A stretch of 6,561 bases of DNA from Deltaproteobacteria bacterium (GCA_003647095.1 QMME01000230.1:1-6561); one strand, 5' to 3'. Positions 1-6,561 are shown, counted from the first letter of the stretch. Notes: generated by a model from the letters alone, not told the origin. Numbers and translations: made by a program.

Positions 1-140
1 AGCAATACCTGCGTACTGAGGCAGCCCCTCCGCTCGCGGGACAATCCCAGGACCAGTTCCCTGGCCACCCGTCTCTTCGCACCGGCACTGGTGTCATGGG
101 CGTAAACCAGGATGTTGGTGTCCACGAACTCAACGGGCAT
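1..140 (-). CDS. vapC: PIN-domain (VapC-type) toxin, N-terminal part
   Basis: This is the first 46 codons of a gene running off the left edge. The protein opens MPVEFVDTNILVYAHD, the classic first strand and first acidic residue (Asp7) of a PIN-domain ribonuclease. The end seen here (CLSTQVL) fits the next conserved helix, which in the family is followed by another acidic residue outside the window. Family knowledge: VapC toxins are Mg2+-dependent RNases that cut tRNA or rRNA and are held inactive by the antitoxin encoded just upstream. The start at 140 overlaps the end of the antitoxin gene by 11 nt, which implies translational coupling. A weak purine-rich stretch (GGGAAGAG) precedes it inside the antitoxin gene. 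The three remaining catalytic acids cannot be seen, so activity is unknown. The vapC name is by family; the exact subfamily is not determined. Confidence 0.85.
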   Translation of the reverse strand, partial: MPVEFVDTNILVYAHDTSAGAKRRVARELVLGLSRERRGCLSTQVL

Positions 141-426
141 GAAGCTCTTCCCGGTTCCATCCGGCCGATCCGCCGGTTCCCAGATCCAGGCCGGTGTCCA
201 GCCGCTGTTCCAGGCGCCGTAGCGAATCTCGGTACCCTTCGGTGTCGTCGATGAAGGCGACGACCACTTCCGACAGGAAATCGGGCAGTCGTCGGCCGCG
301 CTCCCTGGCCAAGCGGCGTGCTTTCTTCAAGGTGGCCGGAGAGACCATGATTCTCACTTCCTCGCGGCGTGTCGATTTCCGCCCTTTCCCGGCCGGCTTC
401 TTGGCCGTCTTCCTGTTCGTCTTCAT
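130..426 (-). CDS. Ribbon-helix-helix-like antitoxin of a VapBC-type pair
   Basis: A 98-residue basic protein encoded directly upstream of the PIN toxin. Residues 1-21 are a Lys/Arg-rich tail. Residues 22-60 look like a ribbon-helix-helix unit: a short strand (EEVRIMVSP), a helix rich in Lys and Arg (ATLKKARRLARERG), then a second helix (LPDFLSEVVVAFID). Residues 61-98 would be the toxin-binding tail. In such pairs the antitoxin dimer binds DNA at its own promoter and neutralises the toxin through its C-terminus. The start is supported by a good Shine-Dalgarno sequence (CGAGGAGA, positions 440-433 on the minus strand) about 6 nt before ATG. The stop lies inside the toxin gene. I recognise the architecture and context rather than a specific named family; an assignment to CopG/Arc-type VapB is an inference. 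Confidence 0.75.
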   Translation of the reverse strand: MKTNRKTAKKPAGKGRKSTRREEVRIMVSPATLKKARRLARERGRRLPDFLSEVVVAFIDDTEGYRDSLRRLEQRLDTGLDLGTGGSAGWNREELHAR

Positions 427-446
427 GACGCGTCTCCTCGGTAATG

Positions 447-476
447 ATGATAGCCCGCAGGCGCATTGAATGCCAG
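447..476 (-). promoter_or_regulatory. Weak candidate sigma70 promoter of the toxin-antitoxin pair
   Basis: On the minus strand, CTGGCA (476-471) and TATCAT (452-447) are separated by 18 nt. They match the sigma70 boxes at 4/6 and 4/6 positions. Transcription would begin near 440, leaving a leader of only about 14 nt that starts at the Shine-Dalgarno sequence, so this is tentative. Confidence 0.22.
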
Positions 477-521
477 CGGATTCTGGATCACCGGCCGATA
501 CTCCATGGGCCCCCGCTCTCC

Positions 522-612
522 GACCTCACCCCCGCGCGGTTCCCGGCTTCACCGACTGCCCCTCTCAGACCTCACCCCCGCGCTGTTCCCGGCTTCACCG
601 ACTGCCCCTCTC
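522..612. repeat. Tandem pair of 45-nt repeat units (period 46)
   Basis: Two units, 522-566 and 568-612, begin GACCTCACCCCCGCG and end GACTGCCCCTCTC. They differ at a single base (cgcgcGgt versus cgcgcTgt). A third, degraded copy lies at 814-850. The second unit runs straight into the hairpin at 604-628. The units stay open in several reading frames, so spurious long coding frames run through them. They are best read as intergenic repeat DNA, not protein. Confidence 0.85.
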
Positions 613-645
613 CAATGTGGAGAGGGGCACCGGGGAGCGGGGGTG
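573..645. repeat. REP/BIME-like palindromic element
   Basis: A perfect hairpin lies at its centre: GCCCCTCTCC (604-613), loop AATGT, GGAGAGGGGC (619-628). Outside it, CACCCCCGC (573-581) is mirrored by GCGGGGGTG (637-645), and part of the intervening sequence (TTCCCGG against ACCGGGGA) can also pair, with uneven internal loops. Repeats of this kind are dispersed extragenic palindromes in many GC-rich gammaproteobacteria. There is no T-tract, so it is not a standard intrinsic terminator in either direction. Confidence 0.7.
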
Positions 646-681
646 CACACTCATCCCTGCACTCTGCACTTTGATTCCCGG

Positions 682-737
682 CCATCCCCAATCGCATCTC
701 CATCATCTCCCTCATCTCCACATCTCCCTTCTTACAC
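682..737 (+). repeat. Dispersed pyrimidine-rich repeat, copy A
   Basis: A 56-nt block running from CCATCCCCAA to CTTCTTACAC, made largely of degenerate CATCTCC units. It matches the reverse complement of 4279-4334 at 53 of 56 positions without gaps. A second shared word, TGCACTCTC, occurs at 806-814 here and, reversed, at 4211-4219 in the other copy. The full element may therefore span about 682-814, with an interior different from that of the second copy. The purine strand is the minus strand, the sense strand for the toxin-antitoxin genes to the left. Confidence 0.85.
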
Positions 738-767
738 AAGTCCGAACACCCAGGCCCCCCTCCCCGT

Positions 768-793
768 CCCTCCCCCCAATCCTGGGGGGAGGG
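768..793. repeat. Perfect GC hairpin in the gene-free region
   Basis: CCCTCCCCCC (768-777) is complementary to GGGGGGAGGG (784-793), giving a 10-bp perfect stem, or 11 bp if the inner A-T pair is counted, with a loop of 4-6 nt. The next bases are GCCAAAGC rather than a T-run, so it is not a canonical terminator for rightward transcription. It occupies the variable interior of the larger repeat element. Confidence 0.75.
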
Positions 794-813
794 GCCAAAG
801 CACTTTGCACTCT

Positions 814-850
814 CTCACCCCCGCGCGGTTCTCGACTTCACCGGCGGCCC
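814..850. repeat. Third, diverged copy of the tandem repeat, abutting a start codon
   Basis: CTCACCCCCGCGCGGTTC is shared exactly with the unit at 525-542, and overall 33 of 37 bases match the first unit. The copy ends with GCCC immediately before the ATG at 851 of the antiporter gene, so the ribosome-binding region of that gene is made of repeat sequence. No clear Shine-Dalgarno sequence is present in it. Confidence 0.7.
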
Positions 851-2428
851 ATGCTACACCGCACAGACATGACCGCCGAGCCCAGCTGGACGTCGCTGCT
901 GCCGCCGCTGCTGGCCATCGGCCTGGCGGTGGCCTTCCGCGAGGTGATCCTGGCCCTGTGGGTGGGGGTGTTCGCCGGGGCCCTGCTGCTGGGAAGCGGC
1001 AACCCGCTGGCCGCCGCCGTGCGCACCGTCGATACCCACGTGCTGGGGGCGCTGGCCGACGCCGACCACGCCGCGGTGGTGATCTTCACCCTCATGCTGG
1101 GCGGCATGGTGGGAGTGATCTCCCGCTCCGGCGGCTCGCTGGGACTGGCCGGGTCGGTCACCCGGCTGGCCCGGGACCCGCGCCGGGGCCAGGTGGCCGC
1201 CTGGCTGATGGGCATCTTCGTTTTCTTCGACGACTTCGCCAACACCCTGCTGGTGGGTCCCACCATGCGGCCCATCTCCGACCGGCTGCGCCTCAGCCGC
1301 GAGAAGCTGGCCTTCATCGTCGACGCCACCGCCGCCCCGGTGGCCTCCATTGCCGTCATCTCCTCCTGGATCGGCATGGAGATCGGCTACATCGCCGACC
1401 AGTACCGCGCCCTGGGGATCGAGCAGGACGCCTACTGGGTGTTCCTGCGAACCATTCCCCACCGCTTCTACCCGCTGCTCATGCTCTGGTTCGGCCTGCT
1501 GGTGGCCGTGAGCGGGCGCGACTTCGGGCCCATGCTGCGGGCCGAGCGCCGCGCCCGCCGGGAGGGCAAGCCCCTGCGCGACGGCGCCCGCCCGGCGGCC
1601 AGCTTCGAGGACGCCGCCCTGGCCCCGCGGCCGGGGGTGCCGCAGCGCATGCTCAACGCCCTGGTGCCCATCGGGGTGGTCATCCTGGTCATCGCCGCCG
1701 GGCTGGGCATCGACGGCCTGGCCAAGGTGCGGGCGGCGGGCCTGGAGCCCGGCCTGCGCAACATCCTGGCCCAGGCCGACTCCTACCGGGCCATGCTCTG
1801 GGCCTCGCTGGCGGGCAGCATCACCGCCATCGGCCTGGTGGTGGGGCAGCGGCTGCTGGGGCTGGGCGAGGCCATGCAGGCCTGGCTGGCGGGGATGAAG
1901 TCGATGGTGCTGGCCATGGTGATCCTCACCCTGGCCTGGGCCCTGGGCGGGGTGTGCCAGAAGCTGCACACCGCCGATTACATGGTCAAGGTGATCGGCC
2001 CCTGGCTGTCGGCGGGGCTGCTGCCGGCACTGGTGTTCCTGGTCTCGGCCCTGGTGTCGTTCGCCACCGGCACCAGCTGGGGCACCATGGGCATACTGTT
2101 TCCCATCGTGGTGCCCCTGGCCCACGGGCTGGCCCCGGGCTCCGACCCGGTCATGCTGGGAGCCATCTCCTCCATCCTGGCCGGCAGCGTCTTCGGCGAC
2201 CACTGCTCGCCGATCTCCGACACCACCATCATGAGCTCGCTGGCCTGCTCCTGCGATCACATCGACCACGTGCGCACCCAGCTTCCCTACGCCGTGCTGG
2301 TGGCGGCCGTGGGCACCCTGCTGGGCGACCTGGCCTGCGGGCTGGGACTGTGGGGCGCGCCGCTGGGGCTGGCGCTGGGGGCGGCGGTGCTGGCCGGGGT
2401 GCTGTTCTGGCGCGGCCGGCCCGCTTGA
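851..2428 (+). CDS. NhaC-family Na+/H+ antiporter
   Basis: A polytopic inner-membrane protein of 525 residues, predicted to exchange Na+ for H+ and so support pH and sodium homeostasis. The hydrophobic pattern fits about 11-12 membrane segments. A long basic hydrophilic loop (about residues 221-266) splits the protein in two, as is common in this family. Recognisable motifs are FDDFANTLLVG (126-136), SSWIGMEIGYI, FATGTSWGTMG (404-414), GSVFGDHCSPISDTT (445-459) and the CDHIDHVRTQLPYA stretch near 468-481; together they are typical of NhaC/YuiF-type antiporters (COG1757). The start is uncertain. ATG 851 and ATG 869 are both possible and neither has a clear ribosome-binding site. The frame stays open upstream to 470, but that extension would be repeat DNA translated into Pro/Ser-rich low-complexity protein, so I reject it. 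Ion specificity cannot be read from the sequence. Confidence 0.9.
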   Translation: MLHRTDMTAEPSWTSLLPPLLAIGLAVAFREVILALWVGVFAGALLLGSGNPLAAAVRTVDTHVLGALADADHAAVVIFTLMLGGMVGVISRSGGSLGLAGSVTRLARDPRRGQVAAWLMGIFVFFDDFANTLLVGPTMRPISDRLRLSREKLAFIVDATAAPVASIAVISSWIGMEIGYIADQYRALGIEQDAYWVFLRTIPHRFYPLLMLWFGLLVAVSGRDFGPMLRAERRARREGKPLRDGARPAASFEDAALAPRPGVPQRMLNALVPIGVVILVIAAGLGIDGLAKVRAAGLEPGLRNILAQADSYRAMLWASLAGSITAIGLVVGQRLLGLGEAMQAWLAGMKSMVLAMVILTLAWALGGVCQKLHTADYMVKVIGPWLSAGLLPALVFLVSALVSFATGTSWGTMGILFPIVVPLAHGLAPGSDPVMLGAISSILAGSVFGDHCSPISDTTIMSSLACSCDHIDHVRTQLPYAVLVAAVGTLLGDLACGLGLWGAPLGLALGAAVLAGVLFWRGRPA

Positions 2429-2454
2429 CACCCCGGCGGCGACGCTACTATATT
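2425..2454 (+). promoter_or_regulatory. Near-consensus sigma70 promoter for the acyl-CoA synthetase gene
   Basis: TTGACA (2425-2430, 6/6 to consensus) and TATATT (2449-2454, 5/6) are separated by 18 nt. The -35 box contains the TGA stop codon of the antiporter gene, and the AT-rich -10 stands out in GC-rich surroundings. Transcription would start near 2461, giving a leader of about 57 nt. That leader includes a small hairpin (GGCGGC 2483-2488 with GCCGCC 2493-2498) ahead of the strong GAGGAGGG Shine-Dalgarno at 2505-2512. Confidence 0.7.
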
Positions 2455-2517
2455 CGGCCGGCTATCGAGGCTTGTCTTACCAGGCGGCGACCGCCGCCGA
2501 TTTCGAGGAGGGACGAC

Positions 2518-4212
<1,695 letters not shown>

Positions 4213-4227
4213 GAGTGCACATCCCCC

Positions 4228-4334
4228 CCATCCCCAATATCCCCACATCCCCTTTTCTTACACATGGAGCCCGGTTGGGTGTAAGAAGGGAGATGTGGGG
4301 ATGAGGGAGATGAGGGAGATGCGTTTGGGGATGG
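4228..4334. repeat. Inverted-repeat element, copy B of the dispersed repeat
   Basis: Left arm 4228-4263 (CCATCCCCAATATCCCC ... CTTACAC), a 15-nt spacer (4264-4278), and right arm 4279-4334 (GTGTAAG ... GGGGATGG). The right arm is the reverse complement of 682-737 at 53 of 56 bases. The left arm is a shorter version of the same sequence lacking about 20 nt of the internal CATCTCC units. RNA across it would fold into a long hairpin whose innermost pairs are CTTACAC/GTGTAAG and whose outer pairs include CCCCACAT/ATGTGGGG. It separates the ligase gene from apgM. No U-tract follows, so any terminator activity would not be of the standard intrinsic type. Confidence 0.85.
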
Positions 4335-4351
4335 ATGGGGAGGGAGTTGGG
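4288..4351 (+). promoter_or_regulatory. Two potential G-quadruplexes in the apgM leader
   Basis: On the sense strand, four runs of at least three G with loops of 6, 4 and 6 nt lie at 4288-4316, and four more with loops of 6, 1 and 4 nt at 4327-4351. Both fit the usual G3+N1-7 pattern. The first lies inside the right arm of the inverted repeat, so the hairpin and the quadruplex could not form together. Whether either forms in the cell is unknown. The purine-rich tract ends about 20 nt before the Shine-Dalgarno of the next gene. Confidence 0.45.
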
Positions 4352-4398
4352 ATAAGGGTGCGGGGTGCGGAGATGAAACAACACAGGGGAGCGAGATC

Positions 4399-5619
4399 AT
4401 GAATCCGGAGTTTCTTGCCAAGCTGGCGGTGGAGAACGACAGCAAGGTGCTGCTGGTGGTGCTGGACGGCCTGGGCGACCTGGCCGGCCCCGACGGGCTC
4501 ACCCCGCTGGAGGCGGCCCGCACTCCCCACCTCGACGAGGTGGCCGCCCAGGGGGTGTGCGGCTTCCACGACCCGGTGGCCCCGGGCATCACCCCCGGCT
4601 CCGGGCCGGCCCACATCGGCCTGTTCGGCTACGACCCGGTGAGCAACCTCATCGGCCGCGGGGTGCTGGACACCGCCGGCACCGACTTCGTCTTCCAGCC
4701 CGGAGACCTGGCCGCCCGCATCAACTTCGCCACCCGGGCCGCCGACGGCACCATCTCGGACCGCCGCGCCGGGCGCCTGACCGACGCCGAGGGCCGGCGC
4801 CTGGTGGCCCGCCTGGCCGGGGCCGTCGGCGAGATCGACGGGGTGCAGGTGCTGCTGCAGCACGTCAAGGAGTACCGGGCGGCGGTGATCTTCCGCGGCC
4901 GGGAGTTCGACGCCCGGCTCTGCGACAGCGACCCGCAGCAGACGGGGCTGGAGCCGCTGGCGGTGGCGCCCACCATTGAAGACCCGCCGCCGCTGGCGCT
5001 GCTCACCGCCGGGCTGGCCAACCAGTTCATCGAGCGGGCGGCCCGGGTGCTGGCCGACGAGGAGCGGGGCAACTTCGTCATGCTGCGCGGCTTCGACGTC
5101 TACCAGCCGCTGCCCGACTTCGGCCGGCTCTACCGCTGGCGGGCGCTGGCCATCGCCGCCTACCCCATGTACAAGGGCGTGGCCCGCCTGGCCGGCATGC
5201 GCGTGCTGGAGCGGGGCCAGCAGACCCTGGAAGAAGAGCTGGAGCTGCTGCGCGGGGCCTGGGGGGAGGCCGACTTCTTCTTCTTCCACGTCAAGAAGAC
5301 CGACTCCCGGGGCGAAGACGGCGACTTCGCCGGCAAGGTGGAGGTAATCGAGCACTTCGACCGCCTGCTGCCGGGCCTGCTGGAGCTGGAGCCGACGGTG
5401 CTGTGCATCACCGGTGACCACTCCACCCCCTGCGCCCTGCGTTCCCACTCCTGGCACCCGGTGCCCATCTGCATCCGGGCCCCCAGCGCCCGGCGCGATC
5501 CCTGCCGGCGCTTCGGGGAGACGGAGTTTTTGCAGGGCGGGCTGGGACGCATCCGCGCCACCGAGGTCATGGCCCTGCTGCTGGCCCACGCCGGGCGCCT
5601 GCGCAAGTTCGGGGCGTGA
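4399..5619 (+). CDS. apgM: Archaeal-type 2,3-bisphosphoglycerate-independent phosphoglycerate mutase
   Basis: A 406-residue cytoplasmic enzyme of the alkaline phosphatase superfamily, predicted to interconvert 3- and 2-phosphoglycerate in glycolysis/gluconeogenesis without 2,3-BPG. The length fits the short archaeal-type ApgM (COG3635) rather than the roughly 510-residue GpmI form. Visible motifs are VVLDGLGD (metal Asp23), GITPGSGPAHIGLFGYDP (phosphorylated Ser68), HVKEYR (His155), HVKKTDSRGEDGD (Asp302), CITGDHSTP (Asp340, His341) and SHSWHPVP (His350). By comparison with GpmI, the residue four after Asp302 should be a metal-binding His but is Glu306. ATG 4399 has GGGGAG at 4386-4391, seven bases upstream. 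The gene follows a repeat-filled gap of 186 nt and is probably transcribed separately or by read-through from the ligase. A related family proposed to act as an alternative homoserine kinase is the main competing identity. Confidence 0.88.
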   Translation: MNPEFLAKLAVENDSKVLLVVLDGLGDLAGPDGLTPLEAARTPHLDEVAAQGVCGFHDPVAPGITPGSGPAHIGLFGYDPVSNLIGRGVLDTAGTDFVFQPGDLAARINFATRAADGTISDRRAGRLTDAEGRRLVARLAGAVGEIDGVQVLLQHVKEYRAAVIFRGREFDARLCDSDPQQTGLEPLAVAPTIEDPPPLALLTAGLANQFIERAARVLADEERGNFVMLRGFDVYQPLPDFGRLYRWRALAIAAYPMYKGVARLAGMRVLERGQQTLEEELELLRGAWGEADFFFFHVKKTDSRGEDGDFAGKVEVIEHFDRLLPGLLELEPTVLCITGDHSTPCALRSHSWHPVPICIRAPSARRDPCRRFGETEFLQGGLGRIRATEVMALLLAHAGRLRKFGA

Positions 5620-5640
5620 AGGGGACGGGCGGGGGAGGTG

Positions 5641-5682
5641 CCCTGGAAAACTTTTGCCTGTCCGCGGCATCGGTGATATTTT
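5641..5682 (+). promoter_or_regulatory. Candidate promoter(s) for the hsp20-GTPase unit
   Basis: A sigma70-like pair, TTGCCT (5654-5659) and TATTTT (5677-5682), has 17-nt spacing and matches consensus at 4/6 and 4/6. Overlapping it, CCCTGGAA (5641-5648) resembles the heat-shock sigma32 -35 element CCCTTGAA (7/8). After 16 nt, CGGCAT (5665-5670) is a poor match to the sigma32 -10 box. The AT-rich patch is unusual for the area and sits in the right place, but which sigma factor uses it is not settled by sequence. Confidence 0.4.
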
Positions 5683-5694
5683 CGAGGAATCGAC

Positions 5695-5721
5695 GGCGCC
5701 CGGGCGGGGAGAGCGGGCGCC
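5695..5721 (+). promoter_or_regulatory. Stable GC hairpin in the hsp20 leader
   Basis: GGCGCCCG (5695-5702) and CGGGCGCC (5714-5721) form a perfect 8-bp stem with an 11-nt loop. It ends six bases before the Shine-Dalgarno GAGGA (5728-5732). Small heat-shock genes often carry leader RNA thermometers, but this stem does not include the Shine-Dalgarno, so it is not a classic ROSE or fourU element. Confidence 0.5.
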
Positions 5722-5736
5722 AGGGACGAGGAACGC

Positions 5737-6180
5737 ATGGCCGGCATTCCCGAGGAATCGCTGGAGAAGCTGCTGCACTTCCGGCGCGAGATCGACAGGA
5801 TCTTCACCTCCCTGTTCGACGCCAGCAGCCTGGGTGCCGGGGGCGGCGACGACTTCCAGGTCGACATCGACGTGTTCGAGACCGACGAGGCCATCGTCCT
5901 GGAGGCCGAGCTGGCCGGGGTGGAACGCGAGGACATCGAGCTGTCCATACTCGGCGACGTGATCATCATCGAGGGCCGGCGCCGCCCCGTAGCCCCGCCG
6001 GGGCCGGTGGAGTTCCTGCGCATGGAGCGCCACCACGGGCGCTTCCGGCGCCTGCTGGAGATCCCCGGGGCGGGCGATACCGCCCGGGTCAGGGCCAGCT
6101 ACGACAACGGCGTGCTGCGGGTGCTGGTGCCCCGCATCGACGAGCGGCGCGGACGGCGCCGGCGTATCGAGATCGAGTGA
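5737..6180 (+). CDS. Small heat-shock protein, Hsp20/alpha-crystallin family
   Basis: A 147-residue ATP-independent holdase chaperone of the cytoplasm that binds unfolding proteins and keeps them refoldable. The N-terminal arm (1-39) contains an amphipathic helix (SLEKLLHFRREIDRIFTSLF) and a Gly-rich link. The alpha-crystallin domain spans about 40-133: VDIDVFETDEAIVLEAELAGV, the EDIELSILGDVIIIEG strands, the GRFRRLLEIP segment, and the signature ASYDNGVLRVLVPR near the end (120-133). The very basic tail ends with an I-x-I motif (Ile144, Ile146), which in the family docks into neighbouring subunits during oligomer assembly. ATG 5737 is preceded by GAGGA at 5728-5732. It stands 117 nt after apgM with a candidate promoter between them, and is followed after 10 nt by the GTPase gene, so the two are probably co-transcribed. 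The family identity is clear; client specificity is not. Confidence 0.93.
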   Translation: MAGIPEESLEKLLHFRREIDRIFTSLFDASSLGAGGGDDFQVDIDVFETDEAIVLEAELAGVEREDIELSILGDVIIIEGRRRPVAPPGPVEFLRMERHHGRFRRLLEIPGAGDTARVRASYDNGVLRVLVPRIDERRGRRRRIEIE

Positions 6181-6190
6181 GGGCCGCGGC

Positions 6191-6561
6191 GTGGTTCAGT
6201 TCAACCTGGAACAGCGCGAGTTGACCATCAAGATCGTCTACTACGGTCCCGCCCTCTCCGGCAAGACCACCAACCTGCAGGCCGTCCACCACCTGCTGGT
6301 CCCCGACATCCGCGGCCGGCTGATGGTGCTCAACACCTCCGACGACCGCACCCTGTTCTTCGATCTCATGCCGGTGTTCTTCAAGACCGAGACCGGCTTC
6401 AAGGTCAAGGTCAAGCTGTTCACCGCGCCCGGGCAGGTGATGCACAACTCCACCCGGCGCATCATCCTCCAGGGCGCCGACGGGGTGGTCTTCGTGGCCG
6501 ACTCGCAGCGCAACCAGATCGCCGCCAACAACGATTCCTGGCGGGGCATGGCCAACAACCT
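6191..6561 (+). CDS. MglA-like small Ras-type GTPase, N-terminal part
   Basis: The first 123 codons of a gene cut by the right edge. It starts at GTG 6191, with GAGGG (6179-6183) seven bases upstream and overlapping the hsp20 stop codon, and no other start fits better. The protein has the P-loop GPALSGKTT (19-27, Lys25), a switch I region around SDDRTLFFD (50-58), and TAPGQ (78-82) where Ras proteins have DxxG, followed by GADGVVFVADSQ (95-106). The TxPGQ form and the opening KIVYYGPxLSGKTTNLQ are characteristic of bacterial MglA GTPases, which control cell polarity and gliding or twitching motility in Myxococcus and act with Roadblock/LC7 (MglB-type) GAPs. The nucleotide-specificity motif (N/TKxD) lies beyond the window. 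Its role in this organism is unknown, and being in one unit with a chaperone is not explained by the family. Confidence 0.88.
   Translation, partial: MVQFNLEQRELTIKIVYYGPALSGKTTNLQAVHHLLVPDIRGRLMVLNTSDDRTLFFDLMPVFFKTETGFKVKVKLFTAPGQVMHNSTRRIILQGADGVVFVADSQRNQIAANNDSWRGMANN

Noticed and set aside
604..628. Intrinsic terminator
   Set aside because: The stem is perfect but no T-run follows on either strand, and no gene ends close by. A REP-like element explains it better.
682..737. CRISPR array or coding tandem repeat in the CATCTCC tract
   Set aside because: The units are short, irregular and not separated by unique spacers, and no cas genes are nearby.
470..850. N-terminal extension of the antiporter
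   Set aside because: The extra 127 codons translate repeat DNA into Pro/Ser-rich sequence unlike any antiporter. The family's conserved part begins soon after 851.
5644..5657. Sigma54-type promoter (GG...GC in TGGAAAACTTTTGCC) upstream of hsp20
   Set aside because: The GG and GC pairs are separated by 9 nt rather than the strict 10, and the rest of the match is poor.
5695..5732. Classic ROSE or fourU RNA thermometer before hsp20
   Set aside because: No leader sequence complementary to the Shine-Dalgarno is present, and the stable stem ends before it.

Overview
This is a GC-rich bacterial window with a compact chromosomal layout. It suggests a proteobacterium. A Chromatiales-like gammaproteobacterium is my guess, from the GC-rich repeats around a CCCTCTCC-type hairpin and the mix of genes. 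That placement is an inference, and a deltaproteobacterium is not excluded. I see no phage, CRISPR, rRNA, tRNA or insertion-sequence transposase.

Layout. (1) Positions 1-426, minus strand: a type II toxin-antitoxin pair. A ribbon-helix-helix-like antitoxin is followed, with an 11-nt overlap, by a PIN-domain (VapC-type) toxin that runs off the left edge. (2) Positions 427-850: a gene-free divergent region packed with repeats. It holds a 46-nt-period tandem duplication with a third copy touching the next start codon, two perfect hairpins, and a pyrimidine-rich block that recurs in inverted orientation at 4279-4334. (3) Positions 851-2428: an NhaC-family Na+/H+ antiporter. (4) A near-consensus sigma70 promoter overlaps the antiporter stop codon and drives a long-chain acyl-CoA synthetase at 2518-4212. 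(5) Positions 4213-4398: a second repeat island, which forms a long inverted repeat and two potential G-quadruplexes in the leader of the next gene. (6) Positions 4399-5619: an archaeal-type cofactor-independent phosphoglycerate mutase (ApgM). (7) Positions 5737-6180: a small heat-shock protein (Hsp20), followed after 10 nt by an MglA-like small GTPase starting at GTG 6191 and cut by the right edge.

The genes do not form one pathway. The antiporter (ion and pH homeostasis), acyl-CoA synthetase (fatty-acid activation) and phosphoglycerate mutase (lower glycolysis or gluconeogenesis) are housekeeping or metabolic genes in the same direction but separated by promoters and repeats. Hsp20 and the GTPase look like one transcription unit. 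The parts most worth a second look are the modular repeat family that flanks the antiporter/ligase block in inverted orientation, the Glu in place of a metal-binding His in ApgM, and the Hsp20-MglA pairing. I found no convincing new defence or mobile system.
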